Of a DNA stretch of 64,000 nt, positions 44,318-52,922 are shown piece after piece. The position numbers and the translations under genes are program-made. Origin of the DNA: Bacillus sp. FJAT-27225 (GTDB lineage Bacteria > Bacillota > Bacilli > Bacillales > Cytobacillaceae). Location: positions 186,001 to 250,000 of the forward strand of contig NZ_MAYU01000025.1 of the NCBI RefSeq assembly GCF_001685025.1. Direction: 5' to 3'. How positions within the stretch are numbered: position 1 is the first letter of the stretch; each line of letters opens with the position of its first letter. A model generated the notes under the pieces. That model saw only the letters and a list, made by a program, of their open reading frames with translations. It did no database searches and was not told the DNA's origin.

Positions 44318-44401
44318 GTGACAGTATACGAATCGTTAACGCTAATGATTACATTCGCGGGATTCGTTGTCACAATATTGGCTTTTTCACAAAAAAAATA
44401 A
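44318..44401 (+). CDS. Type I toxin peptide, TxpA/BsrG-like, copy 1
   Basis: A 27-residue hydrophobic peptide, MTVYESLTLMITFAGFVVTI with a short AFSQKK tail. The MTVYESL start and QKK end match the BsrG/TxpA-type small membrane toxins of Bacillus (also labelled holin-like toxin). GTG 44318 follows AAAGGGG by eight bases; an in-frame ATG at 44312 would give 29 residues. The final Lys codons form the T tract of the antisense RNA terminator. In this family the toxin inserts in the membrane and is kept silent by an antisense RNA. Confidence 0.85.
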   Translation: MTVYESLTLMITFAGFVVTILAFSQKK

Positions 44402-44431
44402 TCCACCTTGAGTTTGCAGCTCAGGTGGATT
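44391..44431 (-). terminator. Terminator of antisense RNA, module 1
   Basis: On the minus strand ATCCACCTGAG / CTCAAGGTGGAT is followed by TATTTTTTTT. The T run is the complement of the toxin's Lys codons. Confidence 0.85.
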
Positions 44432-44523
44432 AACTGCCCCAAAGCCGGCCCCTTGCCGGAACCGCCTATTGGAGACCGAACATGGTACCAGCATGTTCGG
44501 TCTTTTTTATTTATGTGTAGACA
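44392..44523 (-). ncRNA. Predicted antisense antitoxin RNA, module 1
   Basis: A promoter with an extended -10 (TGGTATAAT, plus-strand 44530-44538) and a TTGAAA -35-like word (44551-44556, spacing 15) points inward. It would start near 44523 and stop at the hairpin ending near 44392, giving about 130 nt that pair with the toxin mRNA 3' region. The arrangement matches bsrG/SR4 and txpA/RatA. Ends are estimated. Confidence 0.7.
44474..44509 (+). terminator. Toxin mRNA terminator, module 1
   Basis: Stem GACCGAACATG / CATGTTCGGTC with a seven-base loop, followed by TTTTTT. Confidence 0.88.
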
Positions 44524-44706
44524 GGTACTATTATACCATATCTAAGAGAATTTCAAACTTCTACAAATTGTTCAGGCTTCTATATGTACTTATCCTAATT
44601 TTAAAAAATAAAACATGAATAACCCACTAATTAATCCAAATGCCAATTTTCGTAGTCCGCATTACTGGTTGGTAGAAGAGGTTTAATTCGGCGGCTTGAT
44701 TGCATA

Positions 44707-44810
44707 GGCGCAGTTTAATCCGGATTATGTGGGCTATCCAAGTTTACTGCGCAGTTTCACGGATATATGCGCACATTCAGGTTTTACGCGCAGTTTAAAA
44801 ATTTTATGAG
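44707..44810. repeat. 20-bp repeat array, GCGCAGTTT type (5 half-units)
   Basis: GCGCAG occurs at 44708, 44749 and 44788, with related GTGGGC and GCGCAC words midway (about 44729 and 44769), giving a loose 20-bp register. It lies between the two toxin modules. Confidence 0.72.
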
Positions 44811-44919
44811 AACTTTCATAGATTCAAGCTTTGATTAGACGCAAATTTAAAAAGCAATTTCCCAATCTCTAATTTTAAAATAACGCGAATATATGTTCGT
44901 GTTTTTGGTAGAGATTTGA

Positions 44920-44925
44920 TATAAT
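44920..44925 (+). promoter_or_regulatory. -10 element of toxin module 2
   Basis: TATAAT preceded by TTGA; a weak -35-like word TTCGTG lies 18 bp upstream. Position relative to the toxin matches module 1. Confidence 0.6.
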
Positions 44926-44992
44926 AAAAGTACAATAGAATAGGTTTTTCTCAAGGGTGGCCGGTTTACTCCGATCGAAAGGGGGGATGCCG

Positions 44993-45076
44993 GTGACAGT
45001 ATACGAATCGTTAACGCTGATGATTACGTTTGCGGGGCTTATAATCGCGATTCTGTCTTCTTCACAAAAAAAATAA
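44993..45076 (+). CDS. Type I toxin peptide, TxpA/BsrG-like, copy 2
   Basis: 27 residues, MTVYESLTLMITFAGLIIAI then LSSSQKK. It is identical to copy 1 over the first 15 residues and differs mainly in the second half of the helix. GTG 44993 follows AAAGGGGGG. The 675-bp spacing and shared 5' and 3' UTR segments (CAAGGGTGGCC, CGGCCCC, TATTGGAG) show a tandem duplication of the whole module. Confidence 0.85.
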   Translation: MTVYESLTLMITFAGLIIAILSSSQKK

Positions 45077-45107
45077 TCCACCCTTGAGTTAGCGGCTCCA
45101 GGTGGAT
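45066..45107 (-). terminator. Terminator of antisense RNA, module 2
   Basis: On the minus strand ATCCACCTGGAG / CTCAAGGGTGGAT is followed by TATTTTTTTT. Confidence 0.83.
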
Positions 45108-45201
45108 TATCTTCTCAACGCCGGCCCCTAAGGGGGAACCGTCTATTGGAGGCCGGCCCATGTTCCCAGCATGGTCCGGCTTTTTTAGTATATGTTCTAT
45201 T
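45067..45201 (-). ncRNA. Predicted antisense antitoxin RNA, module 2
   Basis: An extended -10 on the minus strand (TGGTATAAT, plus-strand 45208-45216) would start an RNA of about 135 nt ending at the hairpin 45066-45107. The -35 region is weak. Ends are estimated. Confidence 0.65.
45152..45186 (+). terminator. Toxin mRNA terminator, module 2
   Basis: Stem GCCGGCCCATG / CATGGTCCGGC with a TTCCCAG loop, followed by TTTTTT. Confidence 0.87.
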
Positions 45202-45317
45202 GGAATTATTATACCATATATCAACAGAAAGGAAACTCAATTTAACCACGGGGCGCTTGATAAGAGCCAGGGCTTCAATTTCGAACGGAAGGTTTCCGTT
45301 GAGATAAACCGCAGTTG

Positions 45318-45566
45318 TCAGACCATGATAAAATCAATTAAAAAACCTAAACCAATAAGTGCGAGTCCTTCTGAAATATGAACGTTCATTTCATTGATTT
45401 TGGTTTTCTCAAACAGCATAAAGAGGATTGTGAGTATCCCGATAAAAACCACACTTCTAATAAAGTATGTGGTATTGGCTAAAAGGATGTTCGGGAACAT
45501 CTGGACGATTCCGGAAAGAGTCCCTAACACGAAGATGAATAACGGAATCCGCATTTTCCAAACCAT
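45318..45566 (-). CDS. Small three-helix membrane protein
   Basis: 82 residues with three predicted membrane helices (IPLFIFVLGTLSGIVQMFP, FIRSVVFIGILTILFMLF, EGLALIGLGFLIDFIMV). ATG 45566 follows GGCGGTGATG. Function unknown; divergent from the next small membrane gene. Confidence 0.66.
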   Translation of the reverse strand: MVWKMRIPLFIFVLGTLSGIVQMFPNILLANTTYFIRSVVFIGILTILFMLFEKTKINEMNVHISEGLALIGLGFLIDFIMV

Positions 45567-45665
45567 ATCATCACCGCCAGTTATATTTTTCCAATAGGTA
45601 CTTAAATTATGCCATACAGCCATATAAAAATACTAGTGACTATTTATAAAGAGGGGAGGGATAGT

Positions 45666-45860
45666 ATGGCCCCGGGCATCGTGCTTCTTATTCTTGGTGT
45701 GCTCTTTATTTCGAAGCCATCTTGGATTTGGCTTGTTACCGAAAGCTGGAAATCGGAGTATGCGGCGGAACCTTCGGATTTATATTTGCTGTCCATCAGA
45801 ATCGGAGGGACGATACTTAGCATTATTGGTGCAGTCTCAATTATAGTTTCCTTTTTTTAA
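45666..45860 (+). CDS. Small membrane protein, DUF6199-like
   Basis: 64 residues: two hydrophobic segments flank a conserved-looking middle (WLVTESWKSEYAAEPSDLYLLSIRIGG) that resembles the DUF6199 family. GAGGGGAGGG precedes ATG 45666; the earlier opening of the frame has no site. Function unknown. Confidence 0.7.
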   Translation: MAPGIVLLILGVLFISKPSWIWLVTESWKSEYAAEPSDLYLLSIRIGGTILSIIGAVSIIVSFF

Positions 45861-45889
45861 AACGATTCGTCTGGTATAGGATTGCTTTA

Positions 45890-46717
45890 TTATTCTATTT
45901 CATGGTCCTCATATGAAATCCAGTCGCTGAAGCTTCCGAGATAAAGCTTTACATCATCGAAGCCAGCTTCCTTTAAGGCTAGGAAGTTTGGAGCAGCGGT
46001 GACACCTGAACCACAATAGACAACGAGCTGTTTGTAACGGTCGATATCTGAAAAACGCTGACTTTGTTCGTCGGCAGTCTTGTAGCGCCCATCTGCGAGA
46101 CCTTCCATCCAAGGCTTGTTGACAGCCTTTGGAATATGGCCTTTCTTTTTATCAACGGGCTCCTCAATTCCCAAGTATCGTTTTTGCTCCCGAGAATCGA
46201 TTAATAGTGCGTTAGTGTTGGCTCCTGAAGCAATTTCCCTCACTTCATTTACATCGGCGAGAAGATGGTGCTGGATTGTTTTGTTAAAAGGAGTCTTTTC
46301 AAAGGCGGGTACTTCAGTCGTTGTCGGGTAGTTGGAAGAAGTCCATTCTTTGTATCCGCCATTCAGTACATATACTTTTTCATGGCCTAGATAGGAAAGC
46401 ATCCACCAAAATCTGGCCGCAAACGCACCTTCACCATTGTCATAGGCTACGATCGTAACTTTCTCATTAATTCCGGCTTTACCGAGTTTGTCAATAAACT
46501 CCTCCATATCCGGCAGCGGATGCCTCCCGCCATGTTCGCGAACACAACCGGAAAGATCCTTTTCCAAATCAAAATAAACAGCACCCGGGATGTGGCTCGT
46601 ATTGTATTCGTGTTGTCCTTTTTCCGGATTTCCGAGTGCAAAGCGGCAGTCGGCAATCCTCACATCGTGTCTGTTCAAAAGTTTAAGAAGCCATTCTTTA
46701 TCAACCATATAGTTCAT
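45890..46717 (-). CDS. Rhodanese-type sulfurtransferase (thiosulfate / 3-mercaptopyruvate type)
   Basis: 275 residues with two rhodanese domains. The C-terminal active loop is CGSGVTA (Cys235), the form seen in 3-mercaptopyruvate sulfurtransferases. The N-terminal domain lacks the catalytic Cys, as usual. HIPGAVYFDLEKDLSG is typical. It transfers sulfane sulfur to thiols or cyanide. GAGGAGGAAAAAAG precedes the ATG, which overlaps the stop of the upstream BtuF-like gene (ATGA). Confidence 0.92.
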   Translation of the reverse strand: MNYMVDKEWLLKLLNRHDVRIADCRFALGNPEKGQHEYNTSHIPGAVYFDLEKDLSGCVREHGGRHPLPDMEEFIDKLGKAGINEKVTIVAYDNGEGAFAARFWWMLSYLGHEKVYVLNGGYKEWTSSNYPTTTEVPAFEKTPFNKTIQHHLLADVNEVREIASGANTNALLIDSREQKRYLGIEEPVDKKKGHIPKAVNKPWMEGLADGRYKTADEQSQRFSDIDRYKQLVVYCGSGVTAAPNFLALKEAGFDDVKLYLGSFSDWISYEDHEIE

Positions 46718-47558
46718 CTTTTTTCCTCCTCTACTTCCCTGGATGAAACAAGCAGCAAGTCCTCGCCTTCCTTATGGCAGGGGAAAATCTCTGGATGAAG
46801 GATGTGGGCAATTTGAGCCAACCCGTTTAGGAGCAGGGGAGATGGCCGGCAAAATAACGGCTCATCAAGGATGTGGAGCTGGCCATTTTTAATCGCATCC
46901 AATTGTTCCCAGCCAGGCCGTTTCAGAATAACAGTAGGGTTTACCTTCCTTTTATGTACTCCCACCCATACTATACAAATCACATCTGGATTCCTCAGTT
47001 TCACGTCGTCCCAATCGGTCTGGACGCTCGGCTCCGGCCTATCCCCAAAGACGTTCCAGCCTCCAGCAAGCCTGCTCATTTCCGTCAGCCAGTTGGCGGC
47101 GCCTGGTGTAAATACCGGTTTTGCCCACCATTCCCAATAGATCGATTTCGGAGTGGTAACAGTTTTGCTTAATGAGGCGTATTCCTCCAGGATACGAATG
47201 TACTTTTCAGCCAATTTTCTCGCTCTGGTTTCGGTATCCGTGACTTTCCCGACAAACAAAAGGCAGTCTGCGACGTCCCGGAGAGTTTTCGGATTGGGCA
47301 CAATCACATTAGGCAGCCCACGGCGTTCCAGTTCCTGAATATTGCGTTCCAGCCAGGAACCGACAAAGAAGCCAAAACAAGGTCTGGTTTCAAGGCTTCC
47401 ACTTTCTCCATATCGATATGCAAGTCGGGGCCGAGGCGCGGCAAGCGAAGGATCTCTTCGGGCCAGTCAGAAAAATCATCAACCCCAACCAAAGATTGAG
47501 TTAATCCCAAATAGTTCACGAGTTCGGTGTTGCTCGGGCAAAGTGTTACCAGCTTCAA
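46714..47558 (-). pseudogene. BtuF-like cobalamin-binding protein gene, frameshifted
   Basis: Two frames of one gene: 47558-47304 (MKLVTLCPSNTELVNYLGLT ... LVLASLSVPG) and 47307-46714 (VIVPNPKTLRDVADCLLFVG ... LHPEIFPC). Inserting one C in GGCTGG near 47355 (GGCCTGG) restores SVPGLERNIQELERRGLPNV and joins them into about 281 residues. The whole resembles BtuF-type periplasmic-binding proteins (cobalamin or corrinoid), of the kind lacking a signal peptide in bacilli. It may be a real pseudogene or a sequencing error. The start has AGGAGGAA upstream. Confidence 0.82.
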
Positions 47559-47632
47559 TTAAGTTCCTCCTTAATATTGGGGTATTTCTTATGATGACTT
47601 AGGTTGAGGGAAGAAACAAAGGTGTTGTCGAT

Positions 47633-47801
47633 GAGTTCCGTCCCATAAGCAAGTTTTAATGGACGGATCCCATGTACAGACGGTAAGTTCCGTCCTATAA
47701 TTATGATTTATTGGACGGATTACAGTTGCTGCCGACCAGTTCCGTCTCATAACCAGGTTATAAAGGACGGATTGCATGTACAGACGGTCAATTCCATCCA
47801 A
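47633..47801. repeat. 52-bp tandem array, TTCCGTCC/GGACGGAT type (about 3.5 copies)
   Basis: GTTCCGTC-like words begin at 47635, 47687, 47739 and 47791, exactly 52 bp apart. GGACGGAT is the inverted partner of TCCGTCC in each unit, and CATGTACAGACGGT recurs in the first and last intervals. Intergenic, upstream of the BtuF-like gene. Confidence 0.92.
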
Positions 47802-47842
47802 AAGAAAGTAAGCCTTTTGCGCGAATCATAGAGTGACCAGCC

Positions 47843-47960
47843 CCAGTTTCGTGGATATTTCTCATCCGTTCAACACGCTATTAATCTACTAAATACCGTT
47901 TCGTGGACATTCCTCATCTGTCTTCTTCCCAATTATTCCATAAAGTACTGTTTCGCAGAA
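47843..47960. repeat. 52-bp tandem array, GTTTCGTGGA type (3 copies)
   Basis: GTTTCGTGGA or GTTTCGCAGA begins at 47846, 47898 and 47950 (exactly 52 bp). TTAATCTACTAAATA precedes the second copy as the inverted partner. This resembles the array at 21156-21432 and lies directly after the preceding array. Confidence 0.88.
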
Positions 47961-48105
47961 ATTTCGTATCCAACCGTCCCAAAATATTGATAGTATCAAC
48001 CCAATTAGAATTAAAAATCAAGCAGTTACAAATACGAAATCGCAGGGATTTATTTGACTTCTATTGGGCACATCAGAAGGAGAAAAATAGCCCGAGGTGA
48101 TTACA

Positions 48106-48594
48106 GTGCGTAAAATGAAAAAGCGGCATTTCCTATTCAATTTAGCTATTATCATTTTCCCATGGTTATCTGTGCTGTTACTAGGCAAGCGAAGCTTCAA
48201 AAGGTTCTGGTTCAGCGGCTTGTTTATTGTTGTGTTTGAAATAATCAATCACTTATACGGGCATCGACGAAATTGGTGGAAGTTTTATGATGGCTATAAA
48301 TCCTTTTTCAAAGATGAATTTCCTTTCAGCATTGGTCCGTATATGCCATTATCGATGTGGATATTGAAATTTTCATATGGCAATTTTAGAAGGTTTGTAC
48401 TCTTAAATGCGGTAGCAGACGGACTGTTCGCCTTTGTCTTAATCAATGTCCTGAAAAAGCTGAAAATCATTGGCCTGAATGGATTAACACACCTTCAGTT
48501 TTTTGTATACTTAAATTATAAAGCATACCTTTTATACGGAGTCCAATATTTATATGAAAAAATGACTGGGCATAGCAGCCAATCATACCAATAA
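48106..48594 (+). CDS. Integral membrane protein of unknown function
   Basis: About 163 residues with four to five membrane helices. N-terminus RKMKKRHFLFNLAIIIFPWLSVLLLG, then FWFSGLFIVVFEIINHLYGHRRNWWKFYDGY, and SIGPYMPLSMWILKF. Similar proteins occur in bacilli without a known function (CBO0543-like appearance). GTG 48106 is chosen since GAGGTGAT lies four bases upstream; GTG 48097 is inside that site and ATG 48115 is the other option. Confidence 0.66.
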   Translation: MRKMKKRHFLFNLAIIIFPWLSVLLLGKRSFKRFWFSGLFIVVFEIINHLYGHRRNWWKFYDGYKSFFKDEFPFSIGPYMPLSMWILKFSYGNFRRFVLLNAVADGLFAFVLINVLKKLKIIGLNGLTHLQFFVYLNYKAYLLYGVQYLYEKMTGHSSQSYQ

Positions 48595-48615
48595 AAGCCC
48601 CACTAATTCAGTGGG
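48591..48615 (-). terminator. Terminator after the acyl-CoA ligase gene
   Basis: On the minus strand CCCACT / AGTGGG with a short loop, followed by GCTTTTATT. Confidence 0.72.
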
Positions 48616-48630
48616 ACCAGTGAGCATAAA

Positions 48631-50223
48631 TTAATTAACAAATCGTCCTGTTTTTCCGGATTGTTCCCAGTATTGATTTCGCAGATGGACCTTTTGGATT
48701 TTTCCTGAAGCTGTTTTCGGAAGTTCCTCGACAAATGTAACCCCCGTTATGGCTTTAAAATGGGCGAGTTTTTCGCGTGAAAACGAGATGATTTCTGCAT
48801 CTGTGACGAGTTGCCCTTCCCGGACAACTACAAAAGCATGTGGCGTTTCACCCCATTTTTCATGGGGAACGGCAACCACTGCGGCTTCAAGAACAGCTGG
48901 ATGCTCATAAAGGGCGCCTTCTACTTCGATTGATGAAATATTCTCCCCGCCACTAATAATAATGTCCTTTTTTCGATCGACAATATCAATATAGCCATTT
49001 GCATCGACAGTACCCATATCCCCGGTGTGAAGCCAGCCATTGCGGATCGTCTCCATAGTGGCCTCCTCATTTTTCCAATAACCAAGCATCACGCCATGGC
49101 TTCTAGTAACAACTTCACCGATTTCCTTCCCGTTATGGGCAACCTCATCGCCATGTTCATTTACAACTCGAACATCACAGCCAATCATTGGATAGCCGGC
49201 CTTGGCCTTAATTCTGGTTTTATCCTCGAGTGAAAGGCGGCCATGCTGGGGACGGATTGTTGAAATTAAGCTTAGCGGAGTTGATTCCGTCATGCCATAC
49301 ACCTGGATAAACTCCCAGCCAAGTTCGTTTTCGACGCGGGATACAAACGCCGGGGGAGGGGCAGAGCCAGCGATTACAACCCGGACAGCCTGTTCAATTT
49401 TTGGCTTATGGCTCTCATGATATTGAAGCAAGGAATTAAGTACGGTAGGGGCCATGTGCAGGACCGTAACATTATGGTCCTGGATTGCTTTAAAAATTGA
49501 CTCAGGAGTTGCTTTTTTTAAACAAACATGGGTAGCACCATTGGCAGTGTAGTAAAATGGAGAACCCCAGCCATTCACATGGAACATCGGAAGAACATGA
49601 AGATAAACATCCTCGTCCCGGACGCGCAAATGGTGCATCGTGCTTAAAGCATGGAGGTAATTGTTACGGTGGGTAAGCATGACGCCTTTCGGATTGCCGG
49701 TCGTGCCGCTTGTATAGAGCAAACTGCACACATCATTTTCATCCAGCTCCTCACGATGAAAAGCGGTAGCAGGGAAGCTTTCGAGCCAGTTATCGTAATC
49801 AATCTCATCTGTTTCCGGGGATTTGTAGTGGACAATTATATGCTCGACCGTTGCCAATCGCTGCTTAATCGGCTGGATAAGGTGATACAAGTCTTCATCG
49901 ACAAGCAGCACCTTCGATTCGCTATGGTTTAAGATGAATAAATAATCTTCCGGCTTTAACCGAGTGTTCAGCGGCACCATAATCGCACCTAGCTGAAACA
50001 CTCCATAAAAACCTTCCAGCATTTCTACCGTATTGGGAGCAAGAAACGCAACACGGTCTCCTTTCGAAACACCAAGATCCCTCAATCCATGTGACAGCTG
50101 ATTGACACGACCCTGCAGATCCTCGTATGTAAAACTCCGTCCTTCACAAACGACTCCTTGTTTGTCCCCGTATAAGTTCGCCGCACGGTCCAGGAACTCG
50201 TTCAATACTAATGGTACATTCAT
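48631..50223 (-). CDS. Acyl-CoA synthetase (fatty-acid-CoA ligase family)
   Basis: 530 residues of the AMP-forming ANL superfamily. Motif A5/P-loop: LLYTSGTTGNPKGVMLTH. Others: YGMTESTPLS, GWLHTGDMGTVDANGYIDIVDRKKDIIISGGENISSIEVE, and the C-terminal Lys region LPKTASGKIQKVHLR. It activates a fatty or carboxylic acid to its CoA thioester. It resembles the long-chain/medium-chain group used in fatty acid degradation. GGAGGGGGTAAAG precedes the ATG. Chain-length specificity unknown. Confidence 0.92.
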   Translation of the reverse strand: MNVPLVLNEFLDRAANLYGDKQGVVCEGRSFTYEDLQGRVNQLSHGLRDLGVSKGDRVAFLAPNTVEMLEGFYGVFQLGAIMVPLNTRLKPEDYLFILNHSESKVLLVDEDLYHLIQPIKQRLATVEHIIVHYKSPETDEIDYDNWLESFPATAFHREELDENDVCSLLYTSGTTGNPKGVMLTHRNNYLHALSTMHHLRVRDEDVYLHVLPMFHVNGWGSPFYYTANGATHVCLKKATPESIFKAIQDHNVTVLHMAPTVLNSLLQYHESHKPKIEQAVRVVIAGSAPPPAFVSRVENELGWEFIQVYGMTESTPLSLISTIRPQHGRLSLEDKTRIKAKAGYPMIGCDVRVVNEHGDEVAHNGKEIGEVVTRSHGVMLGYWKNEEATMETIRNGWLHTGDMGTVDANGYIDIVDRKKDIIISGGENISSIEVEGALYEHPAVLEAAVVAVPHEKWGETPHAFVVVREGQLVTDAEIISFSREKLAHFKAITGVTFVEELPKTASGKIQKVHLRNQYWEQSGKTGRFVN

Positions 50224-50371
50224 TGCTTTACCCCCTCCAAGTTTGAATTTTCAGACAAGAATATCTTACCATAACAAGCAAAACGGTGGAAAATGAAAGG
50301 AGTTCTTTCATTACTTATGGACAGAAAATATTGTCCTATATCTAATATTCTTGCCAGGCCAGCAGAGATGT

Positions 50372-51574
50372 CTATACATATTCAAATAGCGAGGATTGCA
50401 CCGAGGGAATCTCAGTCTCAGTGTTGGTGGGTGAATCAATGTGGATACGGGGTACCCGCTTGCCAATCATACAAACAACTTCATAATTGATCGTTCCTAT
50501 CAGATGCGCGATACTGTCAATCTCCTGAAAAGAATCGCCGCTTTGGCCAAACAGGATCGCTTCGTCCCCTAATTGGCAAGAGGGGATAGTTGATACATCA
50601 ATCATTGTCTGATCCATGCACACACGGCCGACAATCGGTGCCTTTAGTCCGTTGACAAAGAACTGGCCGCGGTTTGAAAGCATCCGAGAAAGACCGTCAG
50701 CATACCCGATAGGCAAGGTGGCAACGACGCTTTCCTTTGAGGGCAAATAGGTACCCCCATAGCTTATTGGCCGGCCGGCGGGGACAATTTTGAGAGAAGC
50801 GATTTTCGTTTTAAGGGTCATCGCTTGTTTTAGAGTAAGAGAATGGTTTTTCAATAAAGAATCTGGATACAACCCATACAATCCGATGCCGACACGGACC
50901 ATATTAAGGTGCATGTTGGGAAAATTCATCGTTGCTGCAGTATTGCAGCAATGCTTTAAAGGGACGTGAATCTTGTTCTCTTCTAAATGTGAAATAACCG
51001 TCTGAAACAGTGAAAACTGTTTAAAGGTATAGGCAGGGTTTTCGCTATCCGCGCTCGCGAAATGGGTGAAGATGCCTTTTAGGAAGACATTTTCTGCGGA
51101 TGAGGCCATTTTTGCCAACGAGAGGGCATCCTCTTTTGTTTGGACTCCAATTCTGGTCATCCCTGTATCAATTTTTAAATGAATCGAAGCCGTTCTTTTC
51201 ATATCGCTCGTTTTATTTATTAGTTCCAGGAGAGTTTCCTCTGAAAAAACCGTTAGTTCAATGTTGGCCGAGATGGCTTTTTCTATAGAGCGGGGTGGTG
51301 TATACCCAAGTACAAGGATGGGCTTGTTTATGCCAGCCTGTCTAAGTGCTAGCGCCTCATCAAGAAGGGCGACTGCCAAATAGTCCGCACCCGCCTGGAG
51401 GGCTGCCGTAGCGGTCCGGACTGCACCGTGACCGTAACCATCTGCTTTTACAACTGCCATTAATTTTACGTTTTCTCCAATGTGAGTTTTAAATTGTTCT
51501 GTATTCTGCCGAATGGCAATCATTGAAATTTCGGCCCAAGTATCCCGATAGCTATGCTGAATCACATCGATCAC
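50372..51574 (-). CDS. alr: Alanine racemase (alr)
   Basis: About 400 residues. PLP lysine in MAVVKADGYGHGAV (Lys43), substrate base Tyr in ISYGGTYLPS and IGYADGLSR, and CMDQTMIDVS near the C-terminus. It interconverts L- and D-alanine. Lying directly downstream of ald on the same strand, it may act in alanine catabolism rather than in wall synthesis, like DadX. Start uncertain: the ORF opens at 51574 (GTG), while GTG 51565 has GGGGTGAT upstream. A terminator separates it from ald (51594-51624). Confidence 0.95.
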   Translation of the reverse strand: MIDVIQHSYRDTWAEISMIAIRQNTEQFKTHIGENVKLMAVVKADGYGHGAVRTATAALQAGADYLAVALLDEALALRQAGINKPILVLGYTPPRSIEKAISANIELTVFSEETLLELINKTSDMKRTASIHLKIDTGMTRIGVQTKEDALSLAKMASSAENVFLKGIFTHFASADSENPAYTFKQFSLFQTVISHLEENKIHVPLKHCCNTAATMNFPNMHLNMVRVGIGLYGLYPDSLLKNHSLTLKQAMTLKTKIASLKIVPAGRPISYGGTYLPSKESVVATLPIGYADGLSRMLSNRGQFFVNGLKAPIVGRVCMDQTMIDVSTIPSCQLGDEAILFGQSGDSFQEIDSIAHLIGTINYEVVCMIGKRVPRIHIDSPTNTETEIPSVQSSLFEYV

Positions 51575-51593
51575 CCCAACATCTTTTAGATGG

Positions 51594-51624
51594 AAAATCC
51601 CTCAAGAGAAAAACCTTGAGGGAT
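51594..51624 (-). terminator. Terminator between ald and alr
   Basis: On the minus strand ATCCCTCAAGG / CTTGAGGGAT with a T-rich loop and TTTTCC. It may be leaky, letting some ald transcripts continue into alr. Confidence 0.75.
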
Positions 51625-51634
51625 GTATTCACTA

Positions 51635-52765
51635 TTATTTTGATAGTGTCACTTTACCGAATGCTTCATCAACCGGTACGTAGTCATATTGCAGATCGCG
51701 GGCAACAGCCTCGTACGTGATTTCACCGTTTGCCACATTGACTCCCAATTTGAGCCCAGAGTTTTCAGAGATTGCTTTTTCAACACCTTTGTTGGCAATT
51801 TGGAGCGCATAAGGGACGGTTACATTTGTAAGAGCCATTGTGGATGTTCTAGGAACAGCACCTGGCATATTCGCAACAGAGTAGTGGACAACTCCATGCT
51901 TGATGTAAGTAGGGTTATCATGGGTTGTAACATGGTCAATCGTCTCTACGCTTCCACCCTGGTCAATCGCGACATCGACAATGACAGAGCCTGGCTTCAT
52001 GGACTTAACCATTTCTTCTGTGACCAATTTAGGAGCTTTTGCACCTGGTATCAGGACTGCACCGATAACAAGGTCGGCATCCTTGACAGCATCGGCAATA
52101 TTGTATGGGTTGGACATTAACGTCTTGACGTTTGTACCAAAAATGTCATCCAAGTAGCGGAGACGTTCAGCGTTCAGATCGATAATCGTCACATCCGCGC
52201 CTAGTCCAATCGCCATTTTTGCTGCATTTGTACCGACGATTCCGCCGCCGACAATTGTCACTTTACCTCTGCTTACACCCGGAACTCCTGAAAGAAGGAT
52301 ACCTTGCCCGCCATTCACTTTTTGCAAATATTGAGCACCAATTTGCGCGGACATCCGTCCAGCTACCTCACTCATTGGCTGAAGGAGGGGAAGTGTGCGG
52401 TTTACGGAAACTGTTTCGTATGCTATTGCGGTCACGCCATACTCTTTTAATGCCTTGGCTAGGAATGGCTCAGCCGCAAGGTGAAGGTAAGTAAACAGGA
52501 TCAAACCCTTACGGAAGTACTTGTATTCACTTTCAAGAGGTTCCTTAACCTTCATGACCATTTCGGCCTGCCATACTGTTTCAGCAGTTTCGATGATTTC
52601 TGCACCGGCTTGGATATAATCTTCATTCGAAAAGCCGCTGCCTACACCAGCTTCTTTTTCAATTCGTACCTTGTGGCCAGCCTGGACAAGAGTGAGGACC
52701 CCTGCTGGAGTGAGCGCTACACGGTTTTCGTTGTTTTTAATCTCTTTCGGTACACCAATTATCAT
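51635..52765 (-). CDS. ald: Alanine dehydrogenase
   Basis: 376 residues. It oxidatively deaminates L-alanine to pyruvate and ammonia with NAD. Seen: [30 protein letters not shown] (Lys75), YLHLAAEP (His96), and the NAD fold [34 protein letters not shown]. In B. subtilis Ald serves growth on alanine and sporulation. A cre-like site lies upstream (52858-52871) and an AdeR-like regulator gene next to it. AGGAGGC precedes the ATG. Confidence 0.97.
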   Translation of the reverse strand: MIIGVPKEIKNNENRVALTPAGVLTLVQAGHKVRIEKEAGVGSGFSNEDYIQAGAEIIETAETVWQAEMVMKVKEPLESEYKYFRKGLILFTYLHLAAEPFLAKALKEYGVTAIAYETVSVNRTLPLLQPMSEVAGRMSAQIGAQYLQKVNGGQGILLSGVPGVSRGKVTIVGGGIVGTNAAKMAIGLGADVTIIDLNAERLRYLDDIFGTNVKTLMSNPYNIADAVKDADLVIGAVLIPGAKAPKLVTEEMVKSMKPGSVIVDVAIDQGGSVETIDHVTTHDNPTYIKHGVVHYSVANMPGAVPRTSTMALTNVTVPYALQIANKGVEKAISENSGLKLGVNVANGEITYEAVARDLQYDYVPVDEAFGKVTLSK

Positions 52766-52857
52766 ACGAAAAGCCTCCTAGTAAAAAATGGGTTTGTCTT
52801 TCTTTGTTTTAAGCATAATCCATGGAAAAGGGAATTTAAATTGTTCAAAGAAGAGAA

Positions 52858-52871
52858 AGTAAGCGCTTTCT
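52858..52871 (-). promoter_or_regulatory. cre-like CcpA site upstream of ald
   Basis: AGAAAGCGCTTACT (minus strand) matches 12 of 14 positions of the consensus TGWAANCGNTNWCA. Its place upstream of ald suits catabolite repression. Confidence 0.55.
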
Positions 52872-52922
52872 TTTGTGTATCTCTCACAAATCGTTCATGT
52901 GTTCACAATAATGAAACCGTCG

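Noticed and set aside
44240-45220. The duplicated toxin region as remnant of an insertion sequence or prophage
   Set aside because: No transposase, terminal inverted repeats, integrase or phage genes are present; the repeated part is exactly the toxin/antisense module.
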